NCBI GenBank assembly: GCA_030427825.1
Contig: JAUICO010000004.1
Coordinates: 1 to 64,000 of the forward strand
Direction of reading: 5' to 3'
Length of the DNA: 64,000 nt
Source: a bacterium
GTDB lineage: Bacteria > Myxococcota_A > Bradymonadia > REDH01
This document shows, piece after piece, positions 26,127-34,505 of the stretch. Every line of letters starts with the position of its first letter. The stretch's first letter is position 1. The position numbers were made by a program, and so were the translations under genes. Under the pieces are notes generated by a model. It had not been told where the DNA came from, made no database searches, and was given only the letters and a program-made list of their open reading frames with translations.

Positions 26127-26810
26127 CTACATCTGCGACCGTTCCCCGCCGGCCAGGTTCTCTTCAACCAGCCCACGCACGAAATCCCGGCGAAAGTAGA
26201 AGCCGAGCTTCTTGTCGCACAGCCGCCGGCCGAGACGCGCCGAGAAGAGCGGCGTGTACGGGCGCGAGTCACGCACTCGAATCTGAAGATGCTCCGCGTT
26301 GATCGTATGGAAATCGCCGCCGAAGTGGAGCCAATTCAGGAGCTGGCGCAGCAGGTCGATGTAGCTGCGTTCGAGCTGCTCGTGCCAATACGCCCCCGGC
26401 GTTGCGTTCAGCTCCGTCGTGAAGACCACCTGCCATTCTGCGGGGTCCACCGTGTCGCGATATACGCCGAGCAGAGCCGTACGACGGATCTTTCGATACA
26501 GCGGCGTTTCTACGAACTGTGGCAGCTCCATGTACCGATCAATATCGGGGCCGAGCTGCAGCACAGCGACACTCTCTTTCGGCAGGCCGTCGCGGTCCGC
26601 GCGATAGGTCTTCAGCTCACCATCAACAAAATCCGTGAGACGCGTTCCCGCCTTCACGCCGAGCAGGGCCTCGACGGCGGCGCCTGCCCCGCCCTTGTTG
26701 AGGCGCATGCCTTCGAGGGTTTCGCGCGGCAGCAGCTCTCCGAAGGGTACTCCGGTGACATCACTCAGGCGGCGGCGCATTTCTTCGAAGGTGGGTCGAT
26801 CAGCAGACAT
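26127..26810 (-). CDS. MutH/Sau3AI-like DNA endonuclease
   Basis: A 227-residue protein, almost the length of E. coli MutH (229). The N-terminal helices end in LNKGGAGAAVEALLGVKAGTR, matching the MutH KGW-GxLLE-LG-AGS segment. The nuclease core TDFVDGELKTY supplies Asp60, Glu65 and Lys67 in the D-x4-E-x-K spacing I associate with Sau3AI, where MutH has D-x6-E-x-K. A second lysine (Lys107 in LYRKIRR) aligns with MutH Lys116. Near the C-terminus, EHLQIR and GFYFRRDFVRGLV match MutH EYLQIR and GFYLKKNFTSALL. The start at 26810 is the internal ATG; upstream residues would run into yebC regulatory DNA. It is divergent from yebC. No dam, mutS or mutL lies in the window, so its partner and its target site are unknown. 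Confidence 0.85.
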   Translation of the reverse strand: MSADRPTFEEMRRRLSDVTGVPFGELLPRETLEGMRLNKGGAGAAVEALLGVKAGTRLTDFVDGELKTYRADRDGLPKESVAVLQLGPDIDRYMELPQFVETPLYRKIRRTALLGVYRDTVDPAEWQVVFTTELNATPGAYWHEQLERSYIDLLRQLLNWLHFGGDFHTINAEHLQIRVRDSRPYTPLFSARLGRRLCDKKLGFYFRRDFVRGLVEENLAGGERSQM

Positions 26811-26929
26811 GCCGGGCTCGTAGCGCGCCGCCGTCCGTAGAGGTAGCCCGGCGACGCCCGGCGGCATCACGTGATGAATGCGCCTTCCCCCCATGACGAA
26901 TGGCATCGGGTGCGTTAGGGGGCATCGCT

Positions 26930-27643
26930 ATGGGAAAGCAATGGAAGCAGAAGGGGCGCAGCGCTGCTGCGGACGCAAAGGGCCGGCTCTTTGGCAAGCT
27001 GGCGAAAGAGATCATGGTCGCCGCCCGAGCGGGGGCAGATCCGGCAATGAACCCGGCGCTGCGGATGGCGGTCGACGCCGCGAAGAAGCAGTCGATGCCG
27101 AGCGCCACGCTGGAGCGCGCGATCAAGAAGGGCGCCGGCCTCCTGGATGGCGCAGTCGACTATCAGCTCACCACCTATGAAGGCTTCGGACCGCACCAGG
27201 TGCCGGTCATCGTGGAGTGTCTGACCGACAACAACACGCGCACGGCCACCAACGTCCGGATCGCATTCAACAAGGGCGGCGGACAGTTGGGTCAGAGCGG
27301 CTCCGTCTCCTGGGACTTCAAGCGCGCGGGTGTCATCGAAGCGACGCCGCCGGAAGGCGGCGAGGATCCTATGGAAGCGGCGATCGAAGCCGGGGCCGAC
27401 GAAGTGTACGAAGACGACGAGGTGGATGGCGGGCAGGTATTCATTACCGACGCGGGCGACCTCTCAGCCGTCACCAGGGCACTCGAAGCCCGGGGGTGGG
27501 CGGCGGCGTCTTCGAAGCTCGCCTGGATTCCAAACAACCGGGTCACGCTGACCGAAGAACAGATGCCGGAATTCGAGGAGTTCATTGAGCGTTTGGACTC
27601 AGACGACGACGTACAGACGATCTACATCGCGCTCGAAGAATAG
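26930..27643 (+). CDS. YebC/PmpR family protein (YeeN-like)
   Basis: A 237-residue member of the YebC family, known both as DNA-binding regulators and as ribosome-associated factors that help translate proline-rich stretches. Landmarks are GKQWKQKGRSAAADAKGRLFGKLAKEI at the start, LERAIKKGAG, the family core YEGFGPHQVPVIVECLTDNNTRTATNVRIAFNKGGGQLGQSGSV (read in pieces), and an acidic C-terminal half. The first residues resemble the YeeN clade rather than the MAGHSKWANI type. The ATG at 26930 is preferred to one ten codons earlier because AGGGGG lies just upstream. It is followed 14 bases later by a lipoprotein gene. Confidence 0.94.
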   Translation: MGKQWKQKGRSAAADAKGRLFGKLAKEIMVAARAGADPAMNPALRMAVDAAKKQSMPSATLERAIKKGAGLLDGAVDYQLTTYEGFGPHQVPVIVECLTDNNTRTATNVRIAFNKGGGQLGQSGSVSWDFKRAGVIEATPPEGGEDPMEAAIEAGADEVYEDDEVDGGQVFITDAGDLSAVTRALEARGWAAASSKLAWIPNNRVTLTEEQMPEFEEFIERLDSDDDVQTIYIALEE

Positions 27644-27657
27644 GGAGAACGACAGGC

Positions 27658-28662
27658 ATGCAGCATCCACTCAGAGGCTCCGGTGTTTCCGGGCTCATCG
27701 CGCTAACTTTCATCGCCGCTGTTGTTGCGGCGGCGTGCGGCGGTGCGAACACAGCAGACACCGACAACGCGGCCGCGGGGAGTCGGTCTGCGACGGCGGC
27801 ATCGCAGCCGCACTCACAGCCGCACTCGCAACCACATTCCGCGCCGCTGGATCCCGGCTCGGAGCGCGCCCGTCACGAAGCCCATGGTGCCGCCATCGCG
27901 GCACGGGTCGCCGAGGCCACGGAGCGCCTCGGGTCCAGTGAGGCGGGTGCCGTTGTAGCTCGCAGCATCGAAGCGCACGGTGGCCTGGAGCGGTGGTATG
28001 CGAATGGCGACATCCATTTTCGCTTCACCTATCGCCCTCTTGGCGAGCGACCGGCCATCGACACCCGGCAGCGTGTCGACACCTGGTCATCGCGTGCGGT
28101 TCACACTCTCGCCGACGACGCCGATGTGCGCTTCGGTTTCGATGGCGAGGTCGCCTGGGTTTCTCCGGAAGACGCGGACCCGGTGCGGAGCGCCCGCTTC
28201 TGGTCGCTCACGCCGTATTACTTCGTCGCGTTGCCCTTCGTTCTTTCGGACACCGGTGTAGCCCTGGCGCTCGAAGGTACGAGCGAGTTCGAGGGGACGG
28301 CCGTCGACGTCGTACGCGCCACATTCGGCGATGGCGTCGGTGACGCTCCTGACGATTACTACGTCCTGTACTTCGCTCAGGACAGCGGGCGAATGGTCGC
28401 GATGCGCTACGTCGTCAGCTACCCGGGCTTCTTTCCCGAAGGCGGGCATTCTCCGGAGAAGCTGATGGCGTGTGACGGATCACAGACCATCGACGGGATC
28501 ACGCTCCCCGAGAGCTACCGCACCTTTCAGTGGGACGGGAACACACACGGCGAGCTTGTCACGGAGACGACCCTCAGCGAGGTGTCCTTCGTCGGCCGCA
28601 GCGCCACCAACGTCTACGCTCCACCCGAGGGCGCGCGCATCGACGAGGGTCTGAGCCCCTGA
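27658..28662 (+). CDS. Lipoprotein of unknown function with His-Ser-Gln-Pro repeats
   Basis: A 334-residue lipoprotein: hydrophobic leader and lipobox VAAAC near residue 27. The linker contains a short HSQP repeat (QPHSQPHSQPHS), encoded by a 12-base minisatellite at about 27808-27838. The exported domain begins near residue 95 with AGAVVARSIEAHGGLERWY and includes RFTYRPLGER, FWSLTPYYFVALPFVLSD and YYVLYFAQDSGRMVAMRYVVSYPG. This layout (an 'ALxAHGGLexW' opening and beta-rich body) resembles LolA-fold or DUF6503-type lipoproteins. It may bind a lipid, but I cannot assign a function. The gene starts 14 bases after yebC, so co-transcription is possible. Confidence 0.82.
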   Translation: MQHPLRGSGVSGLIALTFIAAVVAAACGGANTADTDNAAAGSRSATAASQPHSQPHSQPHSAPLDPGSERARHEAHGAAIAARVAEATERLGSSEAGAVVARSIEAHGGLERWYANGDIHFRFTYRPLGERPAIDTRQRVDTWSSRAVHTLADDADVRFGFDGEVAWVSPEDADPVRSARFWSLTPYYFVALPFVLSDTGVALALEGTSEFEGTAVDVVRATFGDGVGDAPDDYYVLYFAQDSGRMVAMRYVVSYPGFFPEGGHSPEKLMACDGSQTIDGITLPESYRTFQWDGNTHGELVTETTLSEVSFVGRSATNVYAPPEGARIDEGLSP

Positions 28663-28677
28663 GGAGCCGGCGCTCAC

Positions 28678-29703
28678 TCAGGGTTCGGGCGCGACCCGAA
28701 TCGCGATCTTGCCTCGAACACGGCCCGTCTCGCTGTACCGGTGCGCTTCAGCAAGATCTTCGAGATCAAACACGCGATCGACAACCGCCCGCAGCTGCGA
28801 GGCGTCAACGGCAGCAGCGAGCTCGGCGAGCCGCAGTCCGTCGGACGGACGTACCGCATGGGCGCCACGTGCACCGAATCGAAGACGGGCGACAACCGGC
28901 AGCTTGATCATCTCGCCGATCGTCCGGAGCAGGCCGACGGTCGGGCCGGACACCTTCGTAAACTCCGTCAGACCGGAGACGATAGAGACCATCCGCCCGC
29001 CACTACGAAGCACCGACAGAGAACGCCACTTTGTGTCCCCGCCGACGTTGTCGAGCACTACGTCGACATCAGAGACACGGTCCTCGAAACGCTCGCGCCG
29101 ATAGTCGATCACGTGGTCCGCGCCGAGTTGCCGCAGGAGCTCGTGATTCGCGGCGCCGGCCGTCGCCGTAACCTCAGCGCCGACCGACTTCGCAAGTTGA
29201 ATGGCGACGCTGCCAACCCCGCCCGAGCCGGCATGTATCAACACATGCTCGCCACCGGCGAGTCCTGCCCGCCCAAACAGTGACTCCCACGCGGTCAGAC
29301 CGACCAGCGGGAGCGTCGCCGCCTCAATGTGTGGAATACTCGCGGGCTTCATCGCGAGTTCACTTTCGCGGACGGCCACGTATTCTGCGTAGGTGCCCTC
29401 GCCTCGATGATTCGGCGAAGAAAACACAGCGTCACCGACCGAAAAACGCCTGACCCGGGGCCCGACCGCGACCACAACACCCGATACATCCAACCCGATG
29501 GTGCGCGGAAGACGATAGCGGATGATACCGCGTTGCATCCCGCTTCTGATCTTGCAGTCGACCGGATTCACGCTCGTCGCGATCACGCGAATGAGCACGT
29601 CGCGACTCCCTGTCCGCGGCACATCGACATCGCGAAGCGTCAGGACATCCGGTGCGCCGTACTGATCAAACTGCATGGCGTGCATGCGCGTGGGAACGCT
29701 CAT
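28678..29703 (-). CDS. Medium-chain (MDR) NADPH:quinone-type oxidoreductase
   Basis: A zinc-independent member of the alcohol dehydrogenase/quinone oxidoreductase superfamily, about 341 residues. The GroES-like domain carries MQFDQYGAPDVLTLRDVDVP and VNPVDCKIRSGM, with GLDVSGVVVAVGPRV. The Rossmann domain has VLIHAGSGGVGSVAIQLAKSVGAEVTATA, followed by LGADHVIDYR and DVVLDNVGGD. No structural-zinc cysteine lobe is seen. Several in-frame ATGs occur at the start (29715, 29703, 29685), none with a good Shine-Dalgarno sequence. The second was taken because it avoids unusual leading residues. The substrate is unknown. It is convergent with the preceding lipoprotein gene. Confidence 0.92.
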   Translation of the reverse strand: MSVPTRMHAMQFDQYGAPDVLTLRDVDVPRTGSRDVLIRVIATSVNPVDCKIRSGMQRGIIRYRLPRTIGLDVSGVVVAVGPRVRRFSVGDAVFSSPNHRGEGTYAEYVAVRESELAMKPASIPHIEAATLPLVGLTAWESLFGRAGLAGGEHVLIHAGSGGVGSVAIQLAKSVGAEVTATAGAANHELLRQLGADHVIDYRRERFEDRVSDVDVVLDNVGGDTKWRSLSVLRSGGRMVSIVSGLTEFTKVSGPTVGLLRTIGEMIKLPVVARLRFGARGAHAVRPSDGLRLAELAAAVDASQLRAVVDRVFDLEDLAEAHRYSETGRVRGKIAIRVAPEP

Positions 29704-29784
29704 GTGTGTACCCATGACAGGGCACTTGCAGGTTGCCCTACAATGGCCGGTGGTCCTTCGTCGCGAGGGCGTTGCCGTTGCAGG

Positions 29785-31587
29785 TCATGCATCAAGTGAG
29801 GAGTCCGCGACGTTTTCGTCCATGGAGAACACCGCGTTTCGTCCATGCTCTTTGACGAGATAGAGGGCACGGTCCGAGCGCTCGATAACCGAGGTGAGAT
29901 CCTCGTCCCTGGTAAAGGCCAGACCGATGCTGCAGGTGACGTGAGCCTCTCCCGCATCGAAGCGAAGCGGTGAGCCGGCGACACCCGCGCGGATCTCCTC
30001 GGCGGCGGCGAGGGGGTCGCCGCAGGCGCTGCCGAATACGATAATGAACTCGTCACCGCCCGTGCGGAAGATCAGCGAGTCTTCGCTCAGATACTGCTGC
30101 ACGCGCCACGCGAAAGCTCGCAGCAGCGCGTCGCCGCCACCGTGACCGAAGGTGTCGTTGAGGGTCTTGAAGTTGTCCACGTCAACGCTGGCGATCGCGA
30201 CCGGCAGTACGGGCACCGCCGTGGTGAAGCTCACCAGTCTGCCCTGACCACGCCATGACTCAAAGGCCAGGCGGTTTGGGACACCGGTCAACGGATCGTA
30301 CCTCGCGACCCGTTGAATCTCGCGCAGCTGCTTTTCGATTCGCACTGCTGAGCGCATCACCACGCCGAATTCGACCCCGTCTTCGAGCCTGCGACGAACG
30401 ACCGAGGTCATCACAGAGATCTCGTCGCCGTTGCGGTGCAACGCAACCATGCGGGTGGGGTCGTCGTTGGCGGCCGACTCGTTTCCGCGCGCGACGAAGT
30501 CCTTCACAATCTGTTTGTGCCTGGTTCTCATCGCACGGGGAATCAGCATTTCGATACTCTGGCCCCTGAGCTCTTCCGGGCTCCAGCCCAGCAGCTTGTA
30601 GACCGAAGCACTCGATTGCTTGATGGTCATCTCCGGCGACACAGCAAGGATCACCTCCTCGGTCTCGTTGAGGATCTTCAGCAGGGTGGACTCGAGGCGA
30701 CCGCGCTCGCGCTGTTCATCCCGAAGCTGGTGCGAGATTCGCTGCTCGCGGCTCATCAGGAACACGATCCCGACAAGAGCCGTCGTAGTCCCGATCGCAC
30801 CTGCCGTGGTTCGCACGACACCTGCCGGCAGCCACCCGGCAGAAGTGATGTAGGTGGAGATCCCGACAATGGCGATTGGGGCCGCGAGCACTACGAGAAT
30901 CAGCAGACGGGTCAGGCGTCCTTCGCGGGTCTGGGCGATCACTACGGACGACAGGTTGTCCCCGGGCGCGTTCAGCACAATGCCCACGTAGTACATGATC
31001 AGCGAGACCGAGGTCGGGACAGACATCGTGCGAAAGAAGCCAACGTCTGCGATGTATCCTTCAGCGAACAGGTGCGCCGACCCCCCTATCAGGGGCAGGG
31101 ACAGGCCAAGAAAGGCGAACATCGCGTAGGGAACGCGCCGGCGGCGTATGCGTTCGACGGAACGGGCCAGGGCCAGCAACGCGGCCAGCAGAAATGCCAG
31201 GGCCGTCGCCGGCGCCATCCGTCCGGGTAGGGTCTCCGACCTGGTGTCCCGAGCCAGAACTTCATCGAGAAAGAAGCTCTGCCCCAGGGCGTACTCTACG
31301 AGGGTCCCGACCGAGATGAGCAGTATGCAGCCGATCGCCATCGCGCGGGTGGACATTGGAAGGCGCCCGGCGAGTGAGATTACGATCACGCCGCAAAGCA
31401 TGATGCACACCGCCGAGTTCGCTTTCATTGTCTGCGCGAAAAGGTGCTCGGCCCAGATTCCGTGCCCCGGCAACCACCAGTTCACCAGCGCCACGAGCCC
31501 GACAACCACAAGCGCGAAGCCGATGCGAGTCGCCTGAACGGCGGAATCCGTGCCCGGCCGTGGCTCTGCCGTACCGGGCGCCTGCAT
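29785..31587 (-). CDS. Membrane PAS-GGDEF diguanylate cyclase
   Basis: A predicted c-di-GMP synthase, about 600 residues from the ATG at 31587 (a TTG at 31662 would add 25 residues). Seven or eight hydrophobic helices occupy about residues 20-280 and form an integral sensor of MASE-like type. A linker coiled coil (SHQLRDEQRERGRLESTLLKIL) and a PAS domain follow (about 295-410, ILNETEEVILAVSPEMTIKQSS and VYKLLGWSPEELRG). The GGDEF domain (about 430-590) has the opening RVARYDPLTGVPNRLAFE and an intact FRTGGDEFIIVFG catalytic motif. The RxxD inhibitory-site residues expected nine to six positions before GGDEF are SEDS here, so product inhibition at the classical I-site is unlikely. Confidence 0.93.
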   Translation of the reverse strand: MQAPGTAEPRPGTDSAVQATRIGFALVVVGLVALVNWWLPGHGIWAEHLFAQTMKANSAVCIMLCGVIVISLAGRLPMSTRAMAIGCILLISVGTLVEYALGQSFFLDEVLARDTRSETLPGRMAPATALAFLLAALLALARSVERIRRRRVPYAMFAFLGLSLPLIGGSAHLFAEGYIADVGFFRTMSVPTSVSLIMYYVGIVLNAPGDNLSSVVIAQTREGRLTRLLILVVLAAPIAIVGISTYITSAGWLPAGVVRTTAGAIGTTTALVGIVFLMSREQRISHQLRDEQRERGRLESTLLKILNETEEVILAVSPEMTIKQSSASVYKLLGWSPEELRGQSIEMLIPRAMRTRHKQIVKDFVARGNESAANDDPTRMVALHRNGDEISVMTSVVRRRLEDGVEFGVVMRSAVRIEKQLREIQRVARYDPLTGVPNRLAFESWRGQGRLVSFTTAVPVLPVAIASVDVDNFKTLNDTFGHGGGDALLRAFAWRVQQYLSEDSLIFRTGGDEFIIVFGSACGDPLAAAEEIRAGVAGSPLRFDAGEAHVTCSIGLAFTRDEDLTSVIERSDRALYLVKEHGRNAVFSMDENVADSSLDA

Positions 31588-31833
31588 CGGTGAGACGATG
31601 TAACGCTCTCGATCTGGACTCGCGTCTTGCAAGACAGGCCGCCTCCAATCGACAGGGCGCAACTGGAACCCAGCTACCCTGCCAATGTACTTCAGCGAAG
31701 GGCGTGGATACCAGCACTAACGCCGCCGGCGGCTCACCATGAAACCCGGCGACAAGCTCGACCGCTGGAATACTCCGGATTCCAGCTCGCGGCTTCGGGC
31801 CCGACGGATTCGGCCGGGCCCGAACGGGAACTC

Positions 31834-32115
31834 TTACATTCCGGCGGCTTCGGCGGCTTCGGTCATGCATGCGCGGGCATCGCTCTCGCCCTCCGCATTC
31901 ATCATGCACTTGGCCGCCTTCTTCCAGATCTTGCCGTCCACGAGGTCCTTGAACTGGGTCAACGCCTCTTCGCATTCACCGAGCTCCTCGGACGAGACGT
32001 CTTCGCCCGCGTTCTTGGCAATTTTCTTGCACACAGCCTTGGGCGACGGTGTGCAGGCTGCTGCGAGGAAGAAGACTGCGATAAGGGTCGCAAGTGCTTT
32101 GGCGAATTTCGACAT
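31834..32115 (-). CDS. Small lipoprotein of unknown function
   Basis: A 93-residue protein starting at the ATG at 32115, which has GGAGATAGGA immediately upstream; the longer frame has no leader. The leader ends in the lipobox LAAAC. The mature part is small and has paired cysteines (KAVCKKIAKNAGED, LGECEEALTQF, AAKCMMNAEGES, ARACMTEAAEAAG), with a C-x(n)-C helical-hairpin spacing that suggests two disulfides. No family is recognised; similar small Cys-helical lipoproteins are common in Myxococcota/Bradymonadota. It lies 246 bases upstream of the diguanylate cyclase on the same strand and is divergent from the ABC-F gene. Confidence 0.75.
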   Translation of the reverse strand: MSKFAKALATLIAVFFLAAACTPSPKAVCKKIAKNAGEDVSSEELGECEEALTQFKDLVDGKIWKKAAKCMMNAEGESDARACMTEAAEAAGM

Positions 32116-32400
32116 TCCTATCTCCGGTGTAGAGCCTCCCGAACCCTCTTCAAAGCGGGGACGAAAAGCACGTGGCAAGCGCGCCTGATGCGAGCGCGTC
32201 ATCGCCAACTAGCGCACTGTGAGCGCAGAATCCACGACGCTGCGACACGAGCCACCATGGCGCAGAGCGAACGCATCTGCCGCCGGAAGTCCCCCGCCGA
32301 CGGCGCAGCGTACCGCATGACAATGCGCCGCGCGGCCCACGACGGGCCAGGTCAGCGCATGGGGCTTTGAACGCGCCGCCGTTGCGCGTATTGCGCTCTC

Positions 32401-34356
32401 ATGTCCGACACCTCCCGAAAGAACCCCCGACCGGGGCTGCCCCTGGTGGTCGCCCGTGACCTGCGACACTCATTCGGAGGTCCGTTGCTGCTCGACGACG
32501 CGCGGATCGAGGTTCGGCGGGGAGATCGGGTCGCCCTGTTCGGACGCAACGGCGAAGGGAAGTCCACGCTGCTGCGGGTACTTACGGGTGACCTGAAGCC
32601 GGACTCCGGCGTGGTAGATCTGGCCGCGGGGAGCACCGTCGCGGTGCTGACGCAGGCCGTCCCGGAGCCCTCCGACGGCAGCGTATTCGACGTGGTAACC
32701 GAAGGACTGGGCGAGGTGAGCGAGGCACTCGCTGCGTACCACCACGCCGTCGAGAGGGTGAGCGTCGACGCCTCGGACCGCAGCTTCGCGGCACTCGAAC
32801 GAGCGCAATCACAGCTCGAAGCGGTAGACGGCTGGCGGGCCCACGACCGTGTAGAGAAGGTGCTCTCACGCCTTGAGCTGGATGGCGACGCCCTCTTCGG
32901 TACCCTCTCGGGCGGATGGCGCCGGCGCGTATACATGGCACGTGCCCTCGTCCGTGAGCCCGATCTTCTGCTCCTCGACGAACCCACAAACCACCTCGAT
33001 ATTGACGCCATCGAGTGGCTTGAGACCCTGCTGACCAACTACAACGGTGCCCTGATCTTCATTACGCATGACCGCGCCTTTCTCAGGGCCGTGGCGAACC
33101 GTATCGTCGAGCTGGACCGCGGCAGGCTTGTCGAATTCTCCCCCGATTTCGACCGCTACCTCGAAGAGAAAGAGCATGCGCTGGATGTCGAAGAAGCGCA
33201 TGATCAGCACTTTGACCGCAAGCTTGCTGCCGAAGAAGCGTGGATTCGCCAGGGGATCAAGGCGCGGCGCACACGCAACGAAGGACGCGTCCGAGCCCTG
33301 AAGCGCATGCGCAGCGAGCGCGCGAAGCGACGAAAGCGGAAACAGAGCGCCGGGTTTGCGATCCAGCAGGCGCAGAGCTCGGGATCGATCGTCCTCGAAG
33401 CGGAGTCGGTATCCTTCGCCTACGACGATCAACCTGTCATCCGAGACTTTTCGCTGCTTCTGCGTCGCGGCAGCCGCCTCGGTCTGATCGGCGCCAACGG
33501 CAGCGGTAAGACGACCCTGCTGCGGCTTCTGCTCGGTGAACTGGAGCCGGACTCCGGCACAGTACGGCACGGTACACGGCTCGAAGTCGGGTACTTCGAC
33601 CAGCTGAGAGACGCCCTGGACCTCAACGCGACGGTCTCAAAGACCGTGGCAGATGATGGCGACATGATCGTCGTTGGCGATCAGAACATGCACGTGATCG
33701 CGTACCTCCGCATGTTCCTCTTCGATGAAGCGCAGGCCCGCTCGCCCGTTCGGGTGCTGTCCGGCGGCGAGCGCAACCGGCTTGTTCTCGCGAAGCTCTT
33801 TTCGCGACCGGCAAACGTACTTGTCCTCGACGAGCCCACGAACGATCTCGACGTAGAGACACTCGACGTCCTGGAAGAGCAGCTCTCACGCTTCGAAGGC
33901 ACGGTCCTCGTCGTCAGCCACGACCGCGAGTTCCTCGACAATATCGCCACCGAGAGCCTGATCTTCGAAGGTGACGGCGTCGTGACCCGGGTTGTCGGTG
34001 GGTACGAGATGTGGGCCCGCCTGCGAGACGAACGCCTCACGGCACAGGCAGCTCTCGATGCCGCCGATGCCGAGACGGCGGCGAAGCATGCCGCGATGGC
34101 CGCGGCGACGGTGGCACCGCCAAAGAAGATGAGCAGCGCAGACCGACGCGAGTTATCGATGCTGCCGGCACGCATCGAATCCCTGGAGGCTGAGCAGACC
34201 GCAATCAACGAAGCGTTGATGGACCCACTGATGCACAAAGAGCGCGGCGCCGAGGTGGCTGAGGCTGTGGAACGGCTGGAGGCGATCACAAGCTCCCTCG
34301 AAGAGCTGTACGCCCGATGGGAAGAGTTGGAAGCACAGGCAGCGGATTGCAGCTGA
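32401..34356 (+). CDS. uup: ABC-F family ATPase, Uup-like
   Basis: A soluble protein with two ABC ATPase domains and no membrane segments, as in the translation-associated ABC-F group. The first site has VALFGRNGEGKSTLLRVL, LSGGWRRRVYMARALVREPDLLLLDEPTNHLD. The second has RLGLIGANGSGKTTLLRLLL, VLSGGERNRLVLAKLF and LVLDEPTNDLDVETLD. The inter-domain arm is charged (KARRTRNEGRVRALKRMRSERAKRRKRKQ). The C-terminal coiled coil (LSMLPARIESLEAEQTAINEAL... LEELYARWEELE) is characteristic of Uup, whose members bind DNA or ribosomes. It has 651 residues, the normal length. It stands alone, with 149 bases to the next gene. Confidence 0.93.
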   Translation: MSDTSRKNPRPGLPLVVARDLRHSFGGPLLLDDARIEVRRGDRVALFGRNGEGKSTLLRVLTGDLKPDSGVVDLAAGSTVAVLTQAVPEPSDGSVFDVVTEGLGEVSEALAAYHHAVERVSVDASDRSFAALERAQSQLEAVDGWRAHDRVEKVLSRLELDGDALFGTLSGGWRRRVYMARALVREPDLLLLDEPTNHLDIDAIEWLETLLTNYNGALIFITHDRAFLRAVANRIVELDRGRLVEFSPDFDRYLEEKEHALDVEEAHDQHFDRKLAAEEAWIRQGIKARRTRNEGRVRALKRMRSERAKRRKRKQSAGFAIQQAQSSGSIVLEAESVSFAYDDQPVIRDFSLLLRRGSRLGLIGANGSGKTTLLRLLLGELEPDSGTVRHGTRLEVGYFDQLRDALDLNATVSKTVADDGDMIVVGDQNMHVIAYLRMFLFDEAQARSPVRVLSGGERNRLVLAKLFSRPANVLVLDEPTNDLDVETLDVLEEQLSRFEGTVLVVSHDREFLDNIATESLIFEGDGVVTRVVGGYEMWARLRDERLTAQAALDAADAETAAKHAAMAAATVAPPKKMSSADRRELSMLPARIESLEAEQTAINEALMDPLMHKERGAEVAEAVERLEAITSSLEELYARWEELEAQAADCS

Positions 34357-34505
34357 GCGCTACGAAGCTGAAGCTGCGGCGAGCGAAGAACACAACGGAC
34401 AACAAAGTCTACTGAAATCGCCGAACCCCCTTTTCAACCGCCAACGACGACTTACTGACGCCCCAACCCGGCGCAACAGCCGCCGAACACTGCGATGAGG
34501 AAATC

